Part shown: positions 46,578-55,122 of the stretch, in pieces
Layout of the letters: each line of letters opens with the position of its first letter
Position numbering within the stretch: the stretch's first letter is position 1
Origin: Burkholderia sp. BCC0506
Lineage (GTDB): Bacteria; Pseudomonadota; Gammaproteobacteria; Burkholderiales; Burkholderiaceae
Direction: 5' to 3'
NCBI RefSeq assembly: GCF_902833145.1
Contig: NZ_CADFEN010000001.1
Span: 863,323 to 927,322, forward strand
Length of the DNA stretch: 64,000 nt
Notes under the pieces: model-generated
The model's input: the letters and a program-made list of their open reading frames with translations, nothing else
Told to the model about the DNA's origin: nothing
Databases searched by the model: none
Made by a program: the position numbers and the translations under genes

Positions 46578-47891
46578 CTATGCGTGCGCGGGGAAACTGA
46601 TCGAAGCGACGAGTCCGGATGGTCCGTCGTCGCGATTGCGCAGAATCGCAACGCCACCGTATCGAGCCGCGACGGCCTGTACGATCGACAATCCGAGGCC
46701 CGTTCCTTCGATCTCGGTATTTGCGCGAAAGAAGCGGTCGAACACACGGGACAGCAAGTGCTCCGGAATACCCGGGCCGGTGTCGATCACATCGATCCAC
46801 GCTACGTCGCCGGCCCGGCGCACACACAGGTCTACCTTCCCGCCGTCGGGCGTATAGCGAATCGCATTGCAGACGAGATTCCGCACCGCGATGCTGACGT
46901 CGGACGCGACCGCGTTCACGTGCACGGACAGCAGATCGTCGGCGCCGATGTCGATGTTGCGGCTCGTCGCGATGGGCAGCACGTCCGCGATCGCGTTCAC
47001 GACGACCGACGTGACGTCGACACGCGTCACCGCAGCCGCGCACACCGCGGTCTCGGCCCGCGCGAGGCCGAGCAGCTGTTCGACCACGCACGCGCCTCTC
47101 GCGATGCCGCTCTGGAGTTCGCGAAAACGCTGCTGATTGTCCGGCACGATGTCGCGCGCGAGATTGGTCGCCTGGATCTGAAGCGCAGTCAACGGCGTTC
47201 TCAATTCGTGAGCGGCATCGGAGATGAACTTGCGCTCCGCGTCGATCGACTTCGCGAGGCGCTCGATCATCCGGTTGATCGAGTCGATGAACGGCCGGAT
47301 CTCGACCGGAACGTGCGCGACGGACAACGTCTGCAGCCGGCTCACGTCGATCCGCTGCACTTCCTCGCCGAGCCCGTCCAGCGGCCCCAGCGACCAGTTG
47401 ATCACGATCAGCACCAGCACGCAGACGAGCGGGATCAGCACGAACATCGGCCACAGCGTCTTGACCGCGTTCTGCTCGGCCAGCTCCGCTCGCACGGCCG
47501 ACCGTTGCGCGACCTGGATCACGCGATCGCGGTCGTGCAGCGTATAGACGCGCCAGCGCTCGCGATCGATCGTCACGGACGCGAATTCGTCCGCTGCATC
47601 GCGTGGCAACCGCAGTGTTGGTTCGGTGCTGCGGTACGGCGTGGACTGCCGGTCCTTCCAGATCGTCACGACCACGTCGCGTTCCGGTTGCGAAGCGCGC
47701 GTTGCACTCGCCGGCAGCAGGTCGGCCAGGTCGCCGTGCATCCGGTTCGCCACCTGCTCGAGCCGCAAATCGAGCAATGCGCTCATGCCCGCTTTCGACA
47801 GCTGATAGGAACTGAGACCCTGGACGATCGCGAACACCGCCACCAGCATGCACAGTGCGGACGCGAGCCGCCCTCGAAGCGAATGATTCAT
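46578..47891 (-). CDS. Sensor histidine kinase (QseC/PmrB-like)
   Basis: A 437-residue kinase: TM1 about residues 8-28, periplasmic domain to about 143, TM2 about 147-166, H-box SDAAHELRTPLTALQ with His 228, N-box LVCNAIRYTPDGG, and glycine boxes DTGPGIPE and GTGLGLSIV. Start 47891 gives a normal N-terminus; the frame runs back to 48017 without support. No response regulator is adjacent on this strand: the likely partner, at 48610, is divergent and separated by a small periplasmic gene. A palindrome at 48021 lies between. Confidence 0.87.
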   Translation of the reverse strand: MNHSLRGRLASALCMLVAVFAIVQGLSSYQLSKAGMSALLDLRLEQVANRMHGDLADLLPASATRASQPERDVVVTIWKDRQSTPYRSTEPTLRLPRDAADEFASVTIDRERWRVYTLHDRDRVIQVAQRSAVRAELAEQNAVKTLWPMFVLIPLVCVLVLIVINWSLGPLDGLGEEVQRIDVSRLQTLSVAHVPVEIRPFIDSINRMIERLAKSIDAERKFISDAAHELRTPLTALQIQATNLARDIVPDNQQRFRELQSGIARGACVVEQLLGLARAETAVCAAAVTRVDVTSVVVNAIADVLPIATSRNIDIGADDLLSVHVNAVASDVSIAVRNLVCNAIRYTPDGGKVDLCVRRAGDVAWIDVIDTGPGIPEHLLSRVFDRFFRANTEIEGTGLGLSIVQAVAARYGGVAILRNRDDGPSGLVASISFPAHA

Positions 47892-48020
47892 GTTGATGCT
47901 CTGACTCGTATTAACGCATTGCCGGCCATCCGTGACGCATGCCGATCCGACCGCGCGAGCATCGGCGCATGCTGCATTCCGCGCCGCCTGACGCAACGCG
48001 CCAGCGAACGATATCACACA

Positions 48021-48039
48021 ATCTTTCCAGTGGAAATAT
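48021..48039. promoter_or_regulatory. ATCTTTCC palindrome between the kinase and the small periplasmic gene
   Basis: ATCTTTCCAGTGGAAATAT, a copy of the 19-base palindrome found also at 42245, 49516 and 49565. A weak -10 (CACAAT, 48017-48022) overlaps it in the same register as at the better copies. Confidence 0.5.
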
Positions 48040-48207
48040 TTATGTCGACACGCGTGACCGCATCGTCACGGCACACGACATGTCCTTCCGCGAGAGGACA
48101 GACGCGTGCCGACGCCCACCCTAGAATGGCCTCCGGAATGACACGACGCTCGACGCATACGATCGCGGACGGGCGCCGATTCCGATTCCTTTCACGGAGA
48201 GATTCGA

Positions 48208-48462
48208 TTGATCAGAAAACTCGCGACAGCAACGGCCGCGCTCGCGCTTGCGGCAGCCGCGTCCGCGACGCGCGCGGACGATCTCGCGCGGCATCCCAAC
48301 ATTGCAGCGGCGGACAGCGATGCGCAGAACGCAATCGCGCGCCTGCACGACGCGCAGCGCGCGAACAACTACGACATGCACGGACATGCGGCGCGTGCGA
48401 TCAGCCTGCTGCAGGAAGCGCGCACCGAAATGCGTGCGGCCGCAGCCGACGCCACGCATTGA
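48208..48462 (+). CDS. Small exported protein, 84 residues
   Basis: A signal peptide (KLATATAALALAAAASATRA) followed by about 60 residues that are helical and His-rich (NYDMHGHAARAISLLQEA). It starts at TTG with CGGAGAG upstream. A possible promoter hexamer TAGAAT lies at 48122. It sits between the divergent halves of a two-component system, so it may be a periplasmic accessory or a target. No family recognised with certainty. Confidence 0.65.
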   Translation: MIRKLATATAALALAAAASATRADDLARHPNIAAADSDAQNAIARLHDAQRANNYDMHGHAARAISLLQEARTEMRAAAADATH

Positions 48463-48609
48463 CGCCGCCGGACGTGCGCATCGGACGCAACGCACGCTCT
48501 CCGGCCCTTTTCCCGACCTCCCGAGCAGGCCGCTTCCTCGCGCCTTCGCCTGCACGACGATACCGGCCGCGTCCGACCAAGCAGGACTGGATCACTGTGA
48601 TACCGAATC

Positions 48610-49284
48610 ATGAGATTGCTACTGGTTGAAGACGACCTGTCGATCGGGCAGAGCCTGCTGCGCGCACTGTCCGACGCCGGCTATGGTGTCGAATGGGTGC
48701 GCGACGGCGCGACGGGACGCGCATCGATCGATGCGTTCGAATACACCGCGGTGCTGCTCGATCTCGGACTGCCCGGCATGAGCGGCCTCGACGTGCTGAG
48801 ATCCGTGCGTGCGAGCCACAAGGAAGTGCCGATCCTGATCCTGACTGCGCGCGACGATGTCGACACGCGCGTGCAAGGCCTGGACCTCGGCGCCGACGAC
48901 TATCTCGCGAAGCCGTTTCAGGTCCGCGAGCTGCTCGCCCGCGTACGGGCCGTAATGCGGCGCAAGGCCGGCTACGCGGCGTCGCGGCTCGGCGACGAAT
49001 CGCTATGCCTCGATCTCGACAAGCGCACGCTCAGCTGCCACGGTGTCGAGCTGGCACTGACGTCCCGCGAGTTCGCGCTGATGCTTGCCTTCCTCGAACG
49101 GCCAGGCACGATCCTGTCGCGCGAGCAACTGGAAGACAAACTGTACGGATGGGGCCGGGAGATCGAAAGCAATGCGATCGACGTACTGATCTACTCGATC
49201 CGCAAGAAGTTCGGGCAATCGGTGATCCGCAACGTCCGCGGCATCGGGTGGACCGTGATACTCGATCAGGACCACCTGAACTGA
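48610..49284 (+). CDS. OmpR-family response regulator (QseB/PmrA-like)
   Basis: A 224-residue regulator with a complete receiver: E7-D8-D9, phospho-acceptor D51 (AVLLDLGLPG), T79 and K101 (LAKPF). The winged helix (TSREFALMLAFLERPGTILS, YGWGREIESNAIDVL) ends VRGIGWTVI. Its likely partner is the kinase at 46578. It is the most attractive candidate for the protein that reads the tandem GCTCA half-sites in this region, since its relatives bind two half-sites 11 bp apart. That link is inference. Confidence 0.9.
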   Translation: MRLLLVEDDLSIGQSLLRALSDAGYGVEWVRDGATGRASIDAFEYTAVLLDLGLPGMSGLDVLRSVRASHKEVPILILTARDDVDTRVQGLDLGADDYLAKPFQVRELLARVRAVMRRKAGYAASRLGDESLCLDLDKRTLSCHGVELALTSREFALMLAFLERPGTILSREQLEDKLYGWGREIESNAIDVLIYSIRKKFGQSVIRNVRGIGWTVILDQDHLN

Positions 49285-49515
49285 CCCGCCGCATCGTGCG
49301 CTTGACACGCGCGTTTCGGCCGGTCCCCGCCGCGCTGCACCGTTTTCCGCGACGCAGGCAAGCCGGGCTTGCCCAACCGGCTTCACCGATCCGACAAATG
49401 GGTGACGGACCGCTCGCCGCCAGCGGTCGGGCCTGAACCGCCACTCCGATGCGACGCCCCACGCACGCAGCGGACGTGCCGCGCAACGGCGTCAATGCAT
49501 TTGCTTCGCCAATAA

Positions 49516-49534
49516 ATATTTCCAATGGAAAGAT
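49516..49534. promoter_or_regulatory. ATCTTTCC palindrome, distal copy before the LuxR gene
   Basis: ATATTTCCAATGGAAAGAT, centred 49 bases from the second copy at 49565-49583. Paired copies near an integral number of helical turns apart would allow cooperative binding or looping. Confidence 0.55.
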
Positions 49535-49537
49535 GTA

Positions 49538-49583
49538 TTGACCGAAGCGAGCATCGCCGCGAAAATCTTACCAATGGAAACAT
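49538..49583 (+). promoter_or_regulatory. Sigma-70-like promoter overlapped by an ATCTTTCC palindrome, proximal copy
   Basis: TTGACC (49538) and GAAAAT (49561) are 17 bases apart; the palindrome ATCTTACCAATGGAAACAT (49565-49583) begins on the fifth base of the -10, exactly as at 42218-42263. It would drive the LuxR-type gene with a leader of about 200 bases. The rest of 49285-49779 shows only doubtful short frames, such as 49538-49774. Confidence 0.6.
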
Positions 49584-49779
49584 ATGCGTACCCGATCCGT
49601 CGGGCCGCCCCGCTCGATGGAACGTCGATGAACCTGTTGCCCGCCTGTGCTCCGCTTCTCGCGTCGGTCGTCGCCGGACGTTCGCTGTACACCTCGTGCA
49701 GCGTCGTGGTCCGGTCGAACGCGTCGCGCTTCCCGCAATACGCGCAACTGCACACGGGGCGGGCAGCGACGTAACGGCC

Positions 49780-50514
49780 ATGCAGACCTTCACCTCCACC
49801 CAGTTTGCCGAATGTGTGCGCGCCGCCGGCTTCGACGATTTCGTCGCGACGCTGGCCCATGCGCTGAACGGAATCGTCGCGATCGACTGCGCGTTGCTCG
49901 TCGACGCCGATCCGGACGATGCCGCGCTGTCGTGTTCCGCATCGCACAGCGCGGGGCCGTGTTTCGATCCGTCTTCCGAAGCGCGTGCATGCACCAGCGT
50001 ATTCGGTGCGTGGCGTGCCGCCGAACGTTCGACAGCGACGGCGCGCGCGCGGCGCGATCCGCTCCTGCTGCATCGATCGACGCACGCATGCGCGAATCGA
50101 ATCGTGTACGGCCCCGTACCGATGGCCGATCGCTGCTTCATCGTGATGCCGCGCGGCGGCGGCACCGCGATACTCGGCTTGTACCGACACCCCGGCAGCC
50201 GGCCGTTCTGCGACGACGATCGCGCTGCGATTGCCGCCGCGATCGACGTGATCGCCGCGCTTGCCGACATCCATCTTCGGGTCGGTGCCGTGCGCAACGT
50301 GCCGCGCGACCTCGAGCAGGCGTGGAACGCCGGACTGTCGGAGCGCGAACGGGCTGTCGCGAGACTGCTCGCGCGCGGAGAAACATCACGCACGATCGCG
50401 GCGATGCTGGGCGTCGCACCGACCAGCGTGATCACGTACAAAAAGCGTGCGTTCCTGAAACTCGGCGTCACACGACAGTGCGAATTGACCGCGCTGGTCG
50501 GCGCGTTGGGTTGA
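49780..50514 (+). CDS. LuxR-type transcriptional regulator
   Basis: A 244-residue regulator whose C-terminal 65 residues are a LuxR HTH (GLSERERAVARLLARGETSRTIAAMLGVAPTSV, given here in two parts: GLSERERAVARLLARG, then TIAAMLGVAPTSV). The first 170 residues form an unassigned domain with several Cys and no receiver or autoinducer motifs that I recognise. The start at 49780 is the first reasonable ATG; the ribosome site is weak. The two palindromes upstream suggest autoregulation and make it a candidate for the protein that binds all four copies. Confidence 0.78.
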   Translation: MQTFTSTQFAECVRAAGFDDFVATLAHALNGIVAIDCALLVDADPDDAALSCSASHSAGPCFDPSSEARACTSVFGAWRAAERSTATARARRDPLLLHRSTHACANRIVYGPVPMADRCFIVMPRGGGTAILGLYRHPGSRPFCDDDRAAIAAAIDVIAALADIHLRVGAVRNVPRDLEQAWNAGLSERERAVARLLARGETSRTIAAMLGVAPTSVITYKKRAFLKLGVTRQCELTALVGALG

Positions 50515-50720
50515 CATACGCGCCGCGCTGCCGCGGATGCGCTCGACGGTACAGAGTGCAAACGAGCCGTCGCGCGCGACAGCTGTCGACAGACCGGATT
50601 TCCTGACCGATGTGTGTCACGCCGTGCGAAACCGGCGATGACTGGCACACACGCACGGCAACAGCGCGCGGTGCGGACGCATGCGCATCGGTTCGCATGT
50701 CGCCCGCTACCGCACATCGG

Positions 50721-51002
50721 TCATTGCCACGTGCCGTTCGGCAGGCGTCCGTGATAGGGCGTGTTGCGACAATGTCCCCACGGGCCGATCCAGTATCCCG
50801 GCGGGCAGACGGAAGCGGGCGGCGGCGGTGGCGGATAAATCACCGGTTGAGGTGCGACGTAAACCGGTGCCGCGTAGCGGCAGTAGCCCCAGGGGCCGCG
50901 CCACCCGTTAGGGCCGCAGCCTTGACTGGCGACGGCGGTTCCGGTGGCAAGGACGGATGCCGCTAACACGGCTGCGATGAGCATAGGACGAGGTTTGAAC
51001 AT
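50721..51002 (-). CDS. Small secreted protein with GPWGxCR repeats
   Basis: A 93-residue protein: signal peptide (LIAAVLAASVLATGTAVA), then two copies of a Cys/Gly/Trp motif (GWRGPWGYCR and YWIGPWGHCR) separated by a proline run. Small periplasmic or surface proteins of this type are widespread in proteobacteria without known function. It has its own GCTCA-type promoter. Nothing is seen in 50515-50720. Confidence 0.75.
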   Translation of the reverse strand: MFKPRPMLIAAVLAASVLATGTAVASQGCGPNGWRGPWGYCRYAAPVYVAPQPVIYPPPPPPASVCPPGYWIGPWGHCRNTPYHGRLPNGTWQ

Positions 51003-51061
51003 GATGTTTTCCGCCGAGATGTCGATGTCGGGAGCCGAAGAAACGATTTGCTGCGGGATTC

Positions 51062-51094
51062 ATGATCGCGCTGCTGAATGAGCGCAGCGTGAGC
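51062..51094 (-). promoter_or_regulatory. GCTCA-type promoter before the small secreted protein gene
   Basis: On the minus strand: GCTCA-CGCTGC-GCTCA-N11-GATCAT, perfect half-sites, -10-like hexamer at 51067-51062, leader about 55 bases. The rest of 51003-51363 has no convincing gene (a 69-residue frame at 51144-51353 is doubtful). Confidence 0.62.
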
Positions 51095-51363
51095 ATCCGA
51101 AACGGTCGGCGCCAGTCGCGGACGCGATGCAAGCGCACACGCGCTATTCCGTTCGTGCGGCTGACTTGATGTGTGCGCTGGAAAGCACGTACGACATCGG
51201 CTTGATCGCCGGATGCCGTCTCGGTCGAACGCGGCCGGTGCAATCGCTGCCCGCCGCTGCCTGCGGCTTGGACAGTGCAGTCTGTTCCATCGCCGCGTTG
51301 CGGCCGAAACGCCGTCGTTCCGCCATGAAAATCCGCGTTCGATCGTGCGGCACGCCGTGCCGC

Positions 51364-52020
51364 TCAGTGAAACCGCAGCGACGTCAGCAATTCCTCGACG
51401 CCGAGCCAGAAAATCTGCACGCCGATACAGAACAGCACGAACGCGAACAGCCGCATCGCGGCCTGCGTGCCGGTCTTGCCGAGCAGTGCCTCGATCACCG
51501 CCGAGAAGCGTACGCTCGCATAGATGCTCGCGCACAGAATGGCCAATGCGGCAACGACGCCGAGGAAGTGAACGGGAGCCAGTCCTTCGCGTGGCGAGCC
51601 CGTGCCCAACGCGATCGCCACCGCGATCGAACCGGGCCCGACGGTGAACGGAAGGGTCAGCGGATAAAACGCCCTGGCGCGCAGCGATTCGCGCTGCGTC
51701 GGTCCCGCCTGCTCGTCCGGCGCCACACGCTGCGCATTCAGCAGGTTCCATCCTGCCATTCCGATGACGATTCCAGCCGCCACGCGCAATACCGGCATCG
51801 ATATGCCGAAGAACGACAAAACATACGCACCGATCGACAGCGATACCGCGAGTATCGCGAGGCTGTTGAACGCGATGCGCCGCGCCAGCTCTTCCCGGTC
51901 CTCCGATGTCGCGTCGGGGACGACGCTGAACACCATCAAGCCGGCGGCCGGAGGATTGATCACGGGAAAGAGTGCAGCGACGATCAGCAGAATGGTTTTC
52001 GTGAACTCGTGCAGCATCAT
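51364..52020 (-). CDS. MarC-family membrane protein
   Basis: A 218-residue protein with six membrane helices in two inverted halves (FPVINPPAAGLMVFSVVP and LPFTVGPGSIAVAIALG are the paired family signatures). MarC proteins have no settled function. Two consecutive ATG codons are possible starts. It is downstream of the degenerate response regulator on the same strand, 109 bases away. Confidence 0.87.
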   Translation of the reverse strand: MMLHEFTKTILLIVAALFPVINPPAAGLMVFSVVPDATSEDREELARRIAFNSLAILAVSLSIGAYVLSFFGISMPVLRVAAGIVIGMAGWNLLNAQRVAPDEQAGPTQRESLRARAFYPLTLPFTVGPGSIAVAIALGTGSPREGLAPVHFLGVVAALAILCASIYASVRFSAVIEALLGKTGTQAAMRLFAFVLFCIGVQIFWLGVEELLTSLRFH

Positions 52021-52129
52021 GTCGAGGTCCGTGGGTGACCGGAGTATCGGCCGCTTGCCGTCGCAGGTCTGTCCTCCAACCGGGCGACAGCGCCGCGTGC
52101 CGCGCCGATCGGACGGCCGGTGTCGTCGA

Positions 52130-52939
52130 TCATGCCGTCGTCCAGTTTCGCGCGCGTTCGGCCGCGGCACGACCGCGTGCCGCATGAATGATGGCGGCCG
52201 TCGGCGGCGCGTCGCGATCGGGCCGCTTGCTCGCGGACGCACGACGCCGCCCGTCCGACTCGGCGCGCGCATCGGCATCGGCGTTCTCGCCGCCCGCCAT
52301 CCAGCCGCCGCCGCGGACATTGACGATCAACGAGCGCCCGAATCGCTTGCGGATCTGGTGAATCAGCACGTCGAGCGCATTGCTTTCCACCTCCTTGCCC
52401 CAGCCGTAAATCCGGTCCTCGAGCTGCGCGCGAGACCGCAGCGATCCCGGCCTCTCGAGCAGCGCGTGCATCAACGCGAACTCGCGCACCGACAACGACG
52501 ATACGGCACCCATGAAGCAAAGCGTTCGCGTTTCCAGGTCGAGGCTCAACGTCTTGCTGCCGATTCGCGACGTCGCATGTCCCGCGCGACGCCGCAGTAC
52601 CGCACGGACGCGCGCGAGGACTTCGCCGGTCTCCAGCGCGCTGTGCAGACAATCGTCGGCGCCGTTGTCCAGACTCCGGATACATGCGTCGGTGTCGCGC
52701 GCGGCGAGCGTCATCACGGGCACGGTTGCGCCGCGAGCGCGGATCGATTTCAGAACCGCTATCCCGCCGATCCCCGGCAAGCCGACCGCGATCAGCACCA
52801 GCGCGTAATAGGTACCGGCGAAAGCGAGTTGCCCCGCCTCCGCGTCGCGAACCCAGTCCACGCTGAAACCCTGACCGGTCAGCGCTCGACGCAGCCCGTC
52901 GCCGCGTTCGATGTCGTTGTCAATCAATAGTGTTCTCAT
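52130..52939 (-). CDS. Response-regulator-like protein with a degenerate receiver
   Basis: A 269-residue OmpR-type protein closely related to the regulator at 48610 in its DNA-binding half (SVREFALMHALLERPGSL, YGWGKEVESNALDVLIHQIR). The receiver is dead: the phospho-acceptor is Ala 51 (LVLIAVGLPG), the switch Thr is Ala 79 (LAARD), the conserved Lys is Ser 100, and the acidic pocket is D-N-D. It therefore cannot be phosphorylated in the usual way. A basic tail of about 45 residues follows the winged helix. It may act constitutively or compete with its paralogue for the same sites. Confidence 0.85.
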   Translation of the reverse strand: MRTLLIDNDIERGDGLRRALTGQGFSVDWVRDAEAGQLAFAGTYYALVLIAVGLPGIGGIAVLKSIRARGATVPVMTLAARDTDACIRSLDNGADDCLHSALETGEVLARVRAVLRRRAGHATSRIGSKTLSLDLETRTLCFMGAVSSLSVREFALMHALLERPGSLRSRAQLEDRIYGWGKEVESNALDVLIHQIRKRFGRSLIVNVRGGGWMAGGENADADARAESDGRRRASASKRPDRDAPPTAAIIHAARGRAAAERARNWTTA

Positions 52940-53131
52940 AGCCTTTGCGAGGCGGACCGGGTTTGCCGGTTCGCCGATGAAAAAAATTGAAAGATGTGCG
53001 CCGTCAGGGAGCGTGCGTCGGTCGAACATCGCCGGCGATCCGGCCCACGGCACCTGCCGCCGACGACCGTTCGTCTGCCGCTGTCGCCGCGCGTCGGTTC
53101 GACCCGCACGTCGCGACTGCGCCCAATGGCG

Positions 53132-54382
53132 TTATCGAAACAGCTCGTCGGTCCAGCCGCAGACTTCCTGCACGAGCCGCAAACGTGCATTGACCTGGCA
53201 GTGACCGTCCGCGCCGGTCGATGCGTCCAGCTCCACGAGGTCCTTCTTCTTCGACGCGATCCGCTCATGCCAGTCGCGTGCTTGCGCGATGAAGATCGGC
53301 GAATCGCCGAGGCCGACGATCGACAGAAACGGCACCGTCACACGCTCGGGATCGGCACGCGCGGCGCCCCAGCGCTCGATGAACGCGTGCGGCGAAGCCG
53401 CCCCCGCCTTCCACAGCATCATCTGCCGGCTGCGCAATGCGGCCGAGCTCGCACCGTCGCCCGCGCGCCCTTCCTGCGCCGCGCGCACGCTGGCGGCGAA
53501 AAGCGCGCCGGGCGCCGGAAACGGCGTGCTCGCGATCACGGCCCCGACCGGGTCCTCGTAGCCGGCCGCACGGGTCACGAAATAGCCGCCGAGGCTCAGC
53601 CCGAGCAGCACGATGCGGCCCGGCCGCACATCGAAGCGCCGCACGAGGTGTCCGACGACCGCGCCGATCGCATGCTCGGGTTCGGTCGGCCAATACAAGC
53701 CTTCCGCCGCGGTATTCCCCTGCCCCGGCAGATCGACGATCGCGACCGCGTATCCGCGCTCGTGGATGCTGCGCCCGACGGACAGGAACAAGTCCTCGAA
53801 GCTCGTGTCGGCTCCGCCGATGACCAGCACCAGCGGCGCATCCGGCGTGTCCGCCGATACGAACAGCCCGGGCAGCGCGGCGGCCTCGAACGGCACGTCG
53901 AAGAACGTGCCCGGAATCGCGAGTTCGCCGATCGCCTGTGCAAACGCAGTCCGGTGCTGACGGTACAGCGTCGCGAACGCGTCACCGCCCGCGGCGGCGA
54001 ACTGCCCTGCGGAACGGTAGCTGGCGAATGCCTTCAACCGTGCTTCGCCTGCCGCGCGACGCCAGCCGCGGCGCGCCCATGTGTCGGCCTGGGCGGTCTG
54101 CCGGTCGCCGTAAGCGGCGAACGCGCTGACCCAGCTGTCGGCGTCGCCGTCGACGATCGTCGACGCAACGTGAAACGCCTGGCCGATGTCGAGCCCGCCC
54201 GTCGGCCCCCAGCTCAGTGCCGACATGAAAAACAGATCCATATCTGCATCGTCGAAGCGATACCGGCGCGACAGCCGCCGGTCGGGACGTGCGCCCGCTT
54301 CGTCGCGAAACCCGCTGTCGTTGCCTGCCTGAATCGGCCGTGTCGTTCCCACATTCCCTCCCGTTGTACCGGCCCCATGCAT
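53132..54382 (-). CDS. Alpha/beta hydrolase, FrsA/dipeptidyl-peptidase-like
   Basis: A hydrolase of about 416 residues with a helical N-terminal domain (to about 190) and a C-terminal alpha/beta domain. The nucleophile is in IVLLGLSLGGYFVT, and the oxyanion-side motif VLVIGGADTSFEDLF is clear; the late His is in TGADGHCQVN. The layout is like 2,6-dihydropseudooxynicotine hydrolase and FrsA. Start 54382 or 54436 is possible. It is divergent from a TetR gene with a palindrome between, so it is its likely target. Confidence 0.8.
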   Translation of the reverse strand: MHGAGTTGGNVGTTRPIQAGNDSGFRDEAGARPDRRLSRRYRFDDADMDLFFMSALSWGPTGGLDIGQAFHVASTIVDGDADSWVSAFAAYGDRQTAQADTWARRGWRRAAGEARLKAFASYRSAGQFAAAGGDAFATLYRQHRTAFAQAIGELAIPGTFFDVPFEAAALPGLFVSADTPDAPLVLVIGGADTSFEDLFLSVGRSIHERGYAVAIVDLPGQGNTAAEGLYWPTEPEHAIGAVVGHLVRRFDVRPGRIVLLGLSLGGYFVTRAAGYEDPVGAVIASTPFPAPGALFAASVRAAQEGRAGDGASSAALRSRQMMLWKAGAASPHAFIERWGAARADPERVTVPFLSIVGLGDSPIFIAQARDWHERIASKKKDLVELDASTGADGHCQVNARLRLVQEVCGWTDELFR

Positions 54383-54422
54383 TGCATATCGAGTCGGCGC
54401 CGTTGATGATGACGAGATAATA

Positions 54423-54435
54423 TGAGCGATACTCA
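54423..54435. promoter_or_regulatory. Palindrome between the hydrolase and TetR genes
   Basis: TGAG-CGATA-CTCA in the 100-base divergent region; a likely TetR operator. Confidence 0.4.
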
Positions 54436-54482
54436 CGTTTTGAAACTCGCGTTCCCGACCATCCCGAATGCGGAGGAAATCG

Positions 54483-55103
54483 TTGGAAAATCAAAGTGTT
54501 ACGCGTCGGCGCCCCCGCCAGGCGCGCTCGCAGCACAAGGTCGAACTCATATTGGAAGCGGCGATACAGCTGCTCGAGCGCAGCGGCCTCGAAAAACTCA
54601 CGACGAATGCCGTGGCCGCGAAGGCTGGCGTGAGCATCGGCACGCTCTACCAGTACTTCGGCAGCAAACATGCGTTGCTGGATGCGCTTGTGACGCGCGA
54701 GCTGAGTGCGATGTCCGCGAAAGTTGTCGCGTCGTTGCGCATCGGGGCACCCGCGTCGCCCGGTGACCGGATACGGCAAATCGTGCGTGCCGTGAACGCG
54801 ACCTACGGCGGACGCAATCGCGTTCATCGTCTGCTGATCGAGCATGCGTCGGCGACACAGTCGTCTGGCCGGCTGATGCCGCTATTCGCGGAATTGGTCG
54901 ACCTGTGGACGAACGAAGGAATCGCGGCGCACGGCGACGGCCGCCGCCGGCTCACGCGCGCCGACGCGTTCGTGATGGTTCATGCGATCGCCGGCGTGCT
55001 GCGCACATTGGCGGCGAGCCACGATGCACCGCCCGCTGCGGAAGTGGAAGACGCGCTCGTGCGGATGATCGTCGGGTTCGTGTCGAGCAGCGAAAGTCGA
55101 TGA
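54483..55103 (+). CDS. TetR-family regulator
   Basis: A 206-residue TetR protein: HTH in KLTTNAVAAKAGVSIGTLYQYFGSK (cited as TTNAVAAKAGVSIGTLYQYF, residues about 38-57), then a variable ligand domain. The start is TTG 54483, preceded by GGAGGA at seven bases; ATG 54468 overlaps that site. It is divergent from the hydrolase at 53132 and convergent with the oxygenase. Confidence 0.88.
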   Translation: MENQSVTRRRPRQARSQHKVELILEAAIQLLERSGLEKLTTNAVAAKAGVSIGTLYQYFGSKHALLDALVTRELSAMSAKVVASLRIGAPASPGDRIRQIVRAVNATYGGRNRVHRLLIEHASATQSSGRLMPLFAELVDLWTNEGIAAHGDGRRRLTRADAFVMVHAIAGVLRTLAASHDAPPAAEVEDALVRMIVGFVSSSESR

Positions 55104-55122
55104 GTCGGTGCGTCGCGCGGCA

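Noticed and set aside
48053-48070. CGTGAC-N6-GTCACG palindrome upstream of the small exported protein gene
   Set aside because: Perfect but short, with no second copy found; chance is likely in GC-rich DNA.
49538-49774. Plus-strand frame of 78 codons before the LuxR gene
   Set aside because: It starts within the -35 of the proposed promoter and has no ribosome site.
51144-51353. Minus-strand frame of 69 codons before the small secreted gene
   Set aside because: No ribosome site, no recognisable features, and plausible only by length.
54406-54427. A GCTCA-N11-CATCAT arrangement before the alpha/beta hydrolase
   Set aside because: The distal half-site does not match and the site overlaps the TetR-type palindrome, so I did not count it in the regulon.
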